Assembly: GCA_035276765.1 (NCBI GenBank) | Contig: DATELH010000002.1 | Location: 868,001-932,000, forward strand | Reading direction: 5' to 3' | Origin: DATASD01 sp035276765 | Lineage (GTDB): Bacteria; Patescibacteriota; Saccharimonadia; Saccharimonadales; UBA4665 | Length of the DNA: 64,000 nucleotides | Notes under the pieces: generated by a model | What the model saw: the letters and a program-made list of their open reading frames with translations, nothing else | Databases searched by the model: none | Told to the model about the DNA's origin: nothing | Part shown: positions 59,352 through 64,000 of the stretch, one piece after another | How positions within the stretch are numbered: position 1 is the first letter of the stretch | How the letters are laid out: each line of letters opens with the position of its first letter | Made by a program: the position numbers and the translations under genes

Positions 59352-60428
59352 ATGGCCAAGAGTTCAAAGCCAGACAAAACGATGGCTGACGTATCAGCCG
59401 CTGACGGTAAAAGCAAAGCTTTAGGCCTTGCGCTTGATTCTATCGAAAAGCAATTCGGCAAAGGTTCGATCATGAAATTGGGCGAATCAACACACACGAA
59501 GGTTGAATGTGTTTCAACCGGTGCGATTTCGCTTGATTTGGCGCTGGGCGGCGGCTTGCCGCGTGGCCGCGTGGTGGAAATTTACGGACCGGAAAGTTCA
59601 GGTAAAACCACGCTGACGCTGCATGCAATCGCAGAAGTGCAGAAACAGGGCGGTACCGCGGCGTTCATCGACGCCGAGCACGCGCTTGACCCGGCCTATG
59701 CCAAGCGTATTGGTGTGGATGTAGACAACTTGCTGCTCAGCCAGCCAGATAACGGCGAACAAGCGCTCGAAATTACCGAGACGCTGGTGCGCTCAAACGC
59801 GGTGGATATCATTGTGGTCGACTCCGTGGCGGCATTGGTGCCACGGGCCGAAATCGAGGGCGACATGGGCGACAGCTTGCCGGGCTTGCAAGCACGTCTC
59901 ATGAGTCAGGCACTGCGCAAGCTCACCGGTGTTATTAACAAGTCTAAGGCCACGGTTATCTTTATTAACCAAATCCGCATGAAGATCGGCGTCATGTTTG
60001 GCAACCCCGAGACTACCACCGGTGGTAACGCGCTGAAGTTTTATGCGTCGGTGCGCATGGACATCCGCCGTATTGGCCAAATCAAACAAGGCGATAACGT
60101 GATTGGCAATCACACCCGTGTGAAGGTGGTCAAGAACAAGATTGCGCCGCCATTCCGTGAAGCCGAGTTCGACATTATGTACAACGAAGGCATTAGCAAA
60201 GCTGGCGACGTACTCGACTTAGCCGTCAGCAAAGACATCGTCGAGAAAGCCGGCGCCTGGTTCGCTTATGGGGAAGGCAAGATCGGCCAAGGCCGCGAAG
60301 CTGCCAAACAATATTTGCAAGAACATCCCGACGTACTCGAGGAAATCACCAAGAAAGTCCTGGCTACCGAAGAGCCAACCGAGAAGCAGGGAGAGAAAGC
60401 GCCCGCTAGTCCCACGGAAGAGGAGTAG
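59352..60428 (+). CDS. recA: Recombinase RecA
   Basis: 358 residues. EIYGPESSGKTTLTLHA is Walker A (79-86), VDSVAALVPRAEIEGDMGDSLPGLQARLMSQALRKLTG the L1 region, and INQIRMKIGVMFGNPETTTGGNALKFYASVRMDIRR the L2/MAW region. A TATAAT lies about 40 nt upstream and GGAGGG about 12 nt before the ATG. No SOS-type LexA box was recognised. Followed by a Nudix gene and recX. Confidence 0.98.
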   Translation: MAKSSKPDKTMADVSAADGKSKALGLALDSIEKQFGKGSIMKLGESTHTKVECVSTGAISLDLALGGGLPRGRVVEIYGPESSGKTTLTLHAIAEVQKQGGTAAFIDAEHALDPAYAKRIGVDVDNLLLSQPDNGEQALEITETLVRSNAVDIIVVDSVAALVPRAEIEGDMGDSLPGLQARLMSQALRKLTGVINKSKATVIFINQIRMKIGVMFGNPETTTGGNALKFYASVRMDIRRIGQIKQGDNVIGNHTRVKVVKNKIAPPFREAEFDIMYNEGISKAGDVLDLAVSKDIVEKAGAWFAYGEGKIGQGREAAKQYLQEHPDVLEEITKKVLATEEPTEKQGEKAPASPTEEE

Positions 60429-60431
60429 TTG

Positions 60432-60968
60432 ATGACCAACCTCAAGGAGCGTTTAACAATCGTTGACGAGCACGATAACGAAATTGGCGAGGCTCCCAAA
60501 GGCGACGTCTGGAAAAAAGGGCTTATTCATCGTGTGGTGTGGGGTATTGCATATGGGCCGGATGGCAAAATATTAGTACAGCGGCGTGCCGGGCCTGATA
60601 AAAAACCACTATATCCGAGTTGTATAGATGTTAGTTGGAGCGGACATGTGCAGGTTGGGCAATCATACGATGAGACGGCGCATGCGGAAGCGGAAGAAGA
60701 GCTGGGTTTACATGATTTAGAGCTGGAGAAACTCGGCACCAGTTATAGCGAGGCTACTTTTCAGGCGGCCGAGCCAGTGGGGAGAATCGTCATGCGTAAA
60801 TTCGGTGCGGTGTACAAAACGCATTTGTCCGAGCTGCCTACTAACTTGCAAGAAAGTGAAGTTGCAGGAGTTGAATGGTGGACGGTTAACGAAACCAAGG
60901 CGTTCGTACAGGAGCATCCAGATCAAGTCACGGACGGCCTCAAAATAGTTGCGACCGAATATTTGTAA
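60432..60968 (+). CDS. IPP-isomerase-like Nudix protein with degenerate box
   Basis: 178 residues from the ATG at 60432 (GAGGAG 7 nt before). WGIAYGPDGKILVQRRAGPDKKPLYP and CIDVSWSGHVQVGQSYDETAHAEAEEELGL match the IDI/YfcD branch. In the Nudix box the first Glu is Gln and the REL is AEA, although the EE pair remains. Activity is therefore uncertain. It sits between recA and recX. Confidence 0.78.
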   Translation: MTNLKERLTIVDEHDNEIGEAPKGDVWKKGLIHRVVWGIAYGPDGKILVQRRAGPDKKPLYPSCIDVSWSGHVQVGQSYDETAHAEAEEELGLHDLELEKLGTSYSEATFQAAEPVGRIVMRKFGAVYKTHLSELPTNLQESEVAGVEWWTVNETKAFVQEHPDQVTDGLKIVATEYL

Positions 60969-60970
60969 GC

Positions 60971-61573
60971 ATGAAAATCACGAACATCAAGCAGCAAGTA
61001 AAGCGGTCCAACCGCTATTCCGTGTTCGTGGACGGCAAGTACGCCTTTAGTTTGAGCGAAACCGCGCTGCTCGATAGTAGAATTTCCAGCGGCACCGAAC
61101 TCTCCCAAGTCGAACTTGACGGCCTCAAAAAACTATCGGCGAGCGACAAAGCCTATGGCCGGGCGCTGAACTATGCCGCCATCCGCCCGCGCAGCGAGTG
61201 GGAGGTGCGGGTGTACTTGCAGCGCAAGGATGTGGCTCCAGAAGAAGCCATTGCCATCATCGAAAAGTTGCAGCGTATTGGTTTGCTCGATGAGTTGGCG
61301 TTTGCGCGTGCGTGGGTGGCAAACCGTCGCACCCTCAAGGCTACCAGCAAGCGGCGGCTCGTCCAGGAGTTACATCAAAAGCATGTGCCCGAATCTGTTA
61401 TTACGCAAGTGCTCGAAGAAGATGAAAGCAGCGACCGTGACATTTTGCGTGACCTGGTAACGCGCAAACGCCAACAATCGCGCTACAAAAATGATGAGCT
61501 CAAGCTGATGCAATATCTGGCACGTCAAGGTTACGGTTATGACGATATAAAGTCGGCCATGCAAGAAGGGTAG
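60971..61573 (+). CDS. recX: RecA regulator RecX
   Basis: 200 residues. Three-helix repeats typical of RecX: YAAIRPRSEWEVRVYLQRK, LQRIGLLDELAFARAWVANR and ATSKRRLVQELHQKHVPESVI. RecX caps or disassembles RecA filaments. Starts 2 nt after the Nudix stop, in one operon with recA. Confidence 0.88.
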   Translation: MKITNIKQQVKRSNRYSVFVDGKYAFSLSETALLDSRISSGTELSQVELDGLKKLSASDKAYGRALNYAAIRPRSEWEVRVYLQRKDVAPEEAIAIIEKLQRIGLLDELAFARAWVANRRTLKATSKRRLVQELHQKHVPESVITQVLEEDESSDRDILRDLVTRKRQQSRYKNDELKLMQYLARQGYGYDDIKSAMQEG

Positions 61574-61580
61574 CTGGCGG

Positions 61581-62096
61581 TTAGGCGGTGACCGGTGAAT
61601 GAGCCGGTGTGGCCTGGAGCGGATCGTTGATAACAATGCGCGAAGGCGTGATTTCGATAATCTGCGTGCGGTCCACACCCAGGTTGCCGCCGCTAAAACT
61701 CTTTAAAATCGACTGCGAGACGTAAATTTTCTGAATGTACATGGTTTCGATTTCGGTGGCGTAATCGGTGACTTTGCCGATCTTGGCCTTGCTGTCGCTT
61801 ATCACCTGCTTGCCCATAATATCAAAGTTGAGCGCCAAGATGTCTTTGAGGCGGACGAGTTCGCCGGGGTCGGCCAACACCTCATGGTCATCGACCACAA
61901 AGCCTTGCGGAATTAAGTCGCGGATATCTTGGTAGAGTAGCACCAATTGTTTTTTGGTTTCCAAATCCTGACAATAAAACCCCTCAATTTTAAGATTGTT
62001 GGGGTTGATGATCGGGGCGGTCGTGGTAGCCACCGAACTGCTCGTACGGAGACTTAAGACAGGCCGGTTAAGAAGGCTCGAACTCAATTGCAGCAT
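61581..62096 (-). CDS. PRC-barrel domain protein
   Basis: 171 residues from the ATG at 62096 (TATACT 9 nt before). Two PRC-like barrels: LETKKQLVLLYQDIRDLIPQGFVVDDHEVLADPGELVRLKDILALNFDIMGKQVIS and SKAKIGKVTDYATEIETMYIQKIYV. PRC barrels bind RNA or protein partners (as in RimM). Convergent with recX, 7 nt apart. Specific role unknown. Confidence 0.75.
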   Translation of the reverse strand: MLQLSSSLLNRPVLSLRTSSSVATTTAPIINPNNLKIEGFYCQDLETKKQLVLLYQDIRDLIPQGFVVDDHEVLADPGELVRLKDILALNFDIMGKQVISDSKAKIGKVTDYATEIETMYIQKIYVSQSILKSFSGGNLGVDRTQIIEITPSRIVINDPLQATPAHSPVTA

Positions 62097-62177
62097 AACA
62101 CCTTCAGTATAGCGCGACCTTCCTGTTCTTGCCAAAAGTGCTTGTGTTTTGGAGCCATTTAAGGATACACTCTCGCC

Positions 62178-63749
62178 GTGAAAGTAAAAAGCATGCGGTT
62201 TTTATCTGTTATTACTGCTGGTGTAATGCTGGGTTGGACGATGTTTTCGCCGGACTTGGCGGCTGCGGCCTCGCTTGTTGGCTTGGCATCGGCTACGTCG
62301 CCCGTGATTATTACAGAAGTACTTACGGGTACCAAAACCAGTGGTACACAGGAGTTTATTGAGTTGTACAACACCACAGACGCATCCATCGACCTGACTG
62401 GTTGGCAGCTTTGGTATCTTTCGGCACAAGCAGCCGACCAAAACAAGCCGGCGAGCAACGGGATGATTATGCTGGGTGAAAGCGCTTCGTCGCCGGTAAT
62501 CGCCGCCCATGGGTTTTATGCGCTCTCCGGCCGAAGTGATTACCTGGCTGGCATCGCCCAGCAATTTTACGGCGGTACCATGGCGGCCACGGGCGGTAAT
62601 GTGCGCCTGCTCAGCCCTGACGAGCACAACCCGTGCGTGCTCAACGTCACCGACCAAGTGGGGTGGGGGAACGCACTCTACGGTTTGGGCCAGCCGGCGG
62701 TTGCGCCGCCGAGCGGGCAAAGCATTTCCCGGTTAATTTACGGTGATGGCACGTACCAAGACACGCATAATAATAGCGCGGATTTTGCTGTCACCCCTAC
62801 GCCAACACCCGCCAACACGAACACTGCACCCGCGACACTCCTGACTTCGCCATCCACGTTTCAGCCAACGGCTGTAACGATCGAAAACTGTATTGTCCCG
62901 ACGGAGAGTGGGTCGGGGTTGCTTGGTGTGCCGGGCGCAAACGACGTGCCGCCGTCGACAGTGGTTTCTGGTGGAATCGATGCCAACGCTGCATACAACA
63001 GTGAGTCGGATTTTCCGAGCACCGACATCGGTCTTGTAACACCACAAATTACCGAACTCTTGCCGAACCCGGCCGCGCCGCAAACTGACGCCAGGGATGA
63101 GTTTATCGAACTATACAACAGCAATGATACGATGTTTGACCTCAGCGGTTTCGCTTTGCAAGTCGGACTCACTACTAAACACAAGTACGTATTCCCGCCT
63201 GGCACGACGCTATTGCCTAAAAGTTTTACGAGCTTTTCCTCGGCCGCGACGGGCCTCACCATGTCTAACAGCGGTGGACAAGCGGCCTTGCTCGACCCAT
63301 TTGGCGACACCTTAAACCAGACCGACCCATATGGAAACGCCAAGGAGGGTCAGGTGTGGGCGCTCGCTGGCAGCACCTGGTATTGGTCGACCACAGCCAC
63401 GCCCAACGCTGCCAATATAATCACTGCGGCCAGCCCATCTAAAAAGGCAGTAGCCGTTACGGCTGCTGCCACCAAAAAGAGTGCTGCCGCCAAAACCGTC
63501 GCCGCGGCGAAGCCAAAAACAACGAAAGCCAAAGCGAAAGCTAAATCCGAAACGCCTAAGACTCCGACAGGGAAAGGTTCATTCGCCTCGCTATCGCCAC
63601 TCCATCCAGGGGTGCTTGCGGTGGTCGGTATGTTCGCGATACTATACGGGCTGTATGAATACCGACAAGATATGGCAAACAAATTCTACCAGCTCCGAGA
63701 AAACCGAACAGCTCGCCGAGCAGCTCGGGCGGAACCTGAAGGGGGGTGA
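62178..63749 (+). CDS. Surface protein with two lamin-tail domains
   Basis: 523 residues, GTG start 6 nt after TACACT. A signal peptide (FLSVITAGVMLGWTMFSPDLAAAA) precedes lamin-tail domain 1 (SPVIITEVLTGTKTSGTQEFIELYN...IDLTGWQLWYL) and domain 2 (TPQITELLPNPAAPQTDARDEFIELYN...FDLSGFALQV). Then come a Lys/Ala-rich stretch and one C-terminal membrane helix (about 477-495) with a basic tail. It is probably anchored at the membrane and displayed outside. The 3' end overlaps tsaE by 95 nt. Confidence 0.83.
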   Translation: MKVKSMRFLSVITAGVMLGWTMFSPDLAAAASLVGLASATSPVIITEVLTGTKTSGTQEFIELYNTTDASIDLTGWQLWYLSAQAADQNKPASNGMIMLGESASSPVIAAHGFYALSGRSDYLAGIAQQFYGGTMAATGGNVRLLSPDEHNPCVLNVTDQVGWGNALYGLGQPAVAPPSGQSISRLIYGDGTYQDTHNNSADFAVTPTPTPANTNTAPATLLTSPSTFQPTAVTIENCIVPTESGSGLLGVPGANDVPPSTVVSGGIDANAAYNSESDFPSTDIGLVTPQITELLPNPAAPQTDARDEFIELYNSNDTMFDLSGFALQVGLTTKHKYVFPPGTTLLPKSFTSFSSAATGLTMSNSGGQAALLDPFGDTLNQTDPYGNAKEGQVWALAGSTWYWSTTATPNAANIITAASPSKKAVAVTAAATKKSAAAKTVAAAKPKTTKAKAKAKSETPKTPTGKGSFASLSPLHPGVLAVVGMFAILYGLYEYRQDMANKFYQLRENRTARRAARAEPEGG

Positions 63750-64000
63750 GGTTATCGAATTGGTGAGTGACCTGGGTGGCGGAAAGACTACATTTGCACG
63801 CGGCTTGGCACGAGGTTTTGGTAGTAAAGACCGTGTGGCAAGCCCAACCTTTACCATTAGTCGTGTTTATAAAGCCGGCCCTAAAGCCATGTATCATTTT
63901 GATTTTTACCGGTTGCCCGAGCCCGGCCTCATTGCCGAAGAACTTGCCGAGGTGGCTGGCGACCCTCTCGTCGTAACTGTAGTGGAGTGGGCGAACATCG
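63655..64000 (+). CDS. tsaE: tRNA threonylcarbamoyladenosine ATPase TsaE, 3' end outside the window
   Basis: 115 residues visible. MNTDKIWQTNSTSSEKTEQLAEQLG leads into IELVSDLGGGKTTFARGLARG (P-loop) and ASPTFTISRVYKAGPKAMYHFDFYRL, the TsaE signature, ending VVEWANI at the window edge. The ATG at 63655 is the only start that keeps the conserved N-terminus; TATACG stands 6 nt before it. It therefore lies within the end of the lamin-tail gene. Works with TsaB/TsaD in t6A synthesis. Confidence 0.9.
   Translation, partial: MNTDKIWQTNSTSSEKTEQLAEQLGRNLKGGEVIELVSDLGGGKTTFARGLARGFGSKDRVASPTFTISRVYKAGPKAMYHFDFYRLPEPGLIAEELAEVAGDPLVVTVVEWANI

Noticed and set aside
1..64000. CRISPR array
   Set aside because: No regularly spaced short repeats were seen and no cas genes are present.
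1..64000. UGA read as glycine
   Set aside because: Several genes end in UGA at tight ATGA overlaps and the conserved proteins stop at expected lengths.

Overview
The window looks like chromosome of a small-genome Candidate Phyla Radiation (Patescibacteria) bacterium, most likely a Candidatus Saccharibacteria (TM7) relative. This rests on gene style: a compact type IV pilus operon (pilB, pilC, pilins, pilM/N/O), a short HrcA, a ComEC without its C-terminal hydrolase domain, many unrecognised proteins and very tight packing. UGA is used as a stop (for example the ATGA overlaps at 13287-13290 and 50337-50340), so the UGA-glycine code of Absconditabacteria/Gracilibacteria is not in use. About twenty genes carry a TATAAT-like -10 box only 6-10 nt before the start codon, so much of the mRNA is probably leaderless.

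Bases 1-12,560 are accessory DNA ending in a large serine recombinase whose last codons run into a tRNA(CAU) gene (12,517-12,593), the usual sign of an island integrated at a tRNA. From the left it holds a truncated ATPase with a MazF/PemK-like toxin gene, a TM2-domain membrane protein, a retron-type reverse transcriptase with structured RNA candidates on both sides, an HTH protein, and then a complete 5.8-kb transposon (4,728-10,552). The transposon has 27-bp terminal inverted repeats, a perfect 8-bp target duplication (TAAAAATA) and an IS1595-family transposase. Its cargo is a frameshifted radC, an XRE repressor with paired operators, an HD-like/DUF1152 fusion and a replication-relaxation protein. 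A branched RNA structure and a 52-codon ORF lie between the transposon and the recombinase.

From 12,700 rightwards the content is core. First come a histidine phosphatase, rdgB, tilS, ftsH, murJ and lepA, followed by an HD protein and two guanylate-kinase-like paralogues. The chaperone cluster hrcA-grpE-dnaK-dnaJ has CIRCE operators overlapping the -35 boxes of hrcA and dnaK. After dnaJ come three ATP-grasp ligases and a RimB-like aspartic protease, including rimK, which looks like a protein-glutamylation module. Next are tRNA-Lys, a kinase-like phosphotransferase, comEC, yebC, an AT-rich sugar epimerase/dehydratase, a Nudix enzyme, a PLD-like protein and ruvC-ruvA-ruvB.

The type IV pilus genes occupy 45,808-55,202 on the minus strand: pilB-pilC, a strongly expressed pilin, two minor pilins plus a large lectin-like tip candidate, then pilM-pilN-pilO and a small PilP-like gene. 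A further prepilin with an unusual processing site sits next to recA. The window ends with recA-Nudix-recX, a PRC-barrel protein, a lamin-tail-domain surface protein and the start of tsaE. Natural transformation (ComEC, pilus, RecA, RuvABC) and mobile-element traffic are thus both represented.
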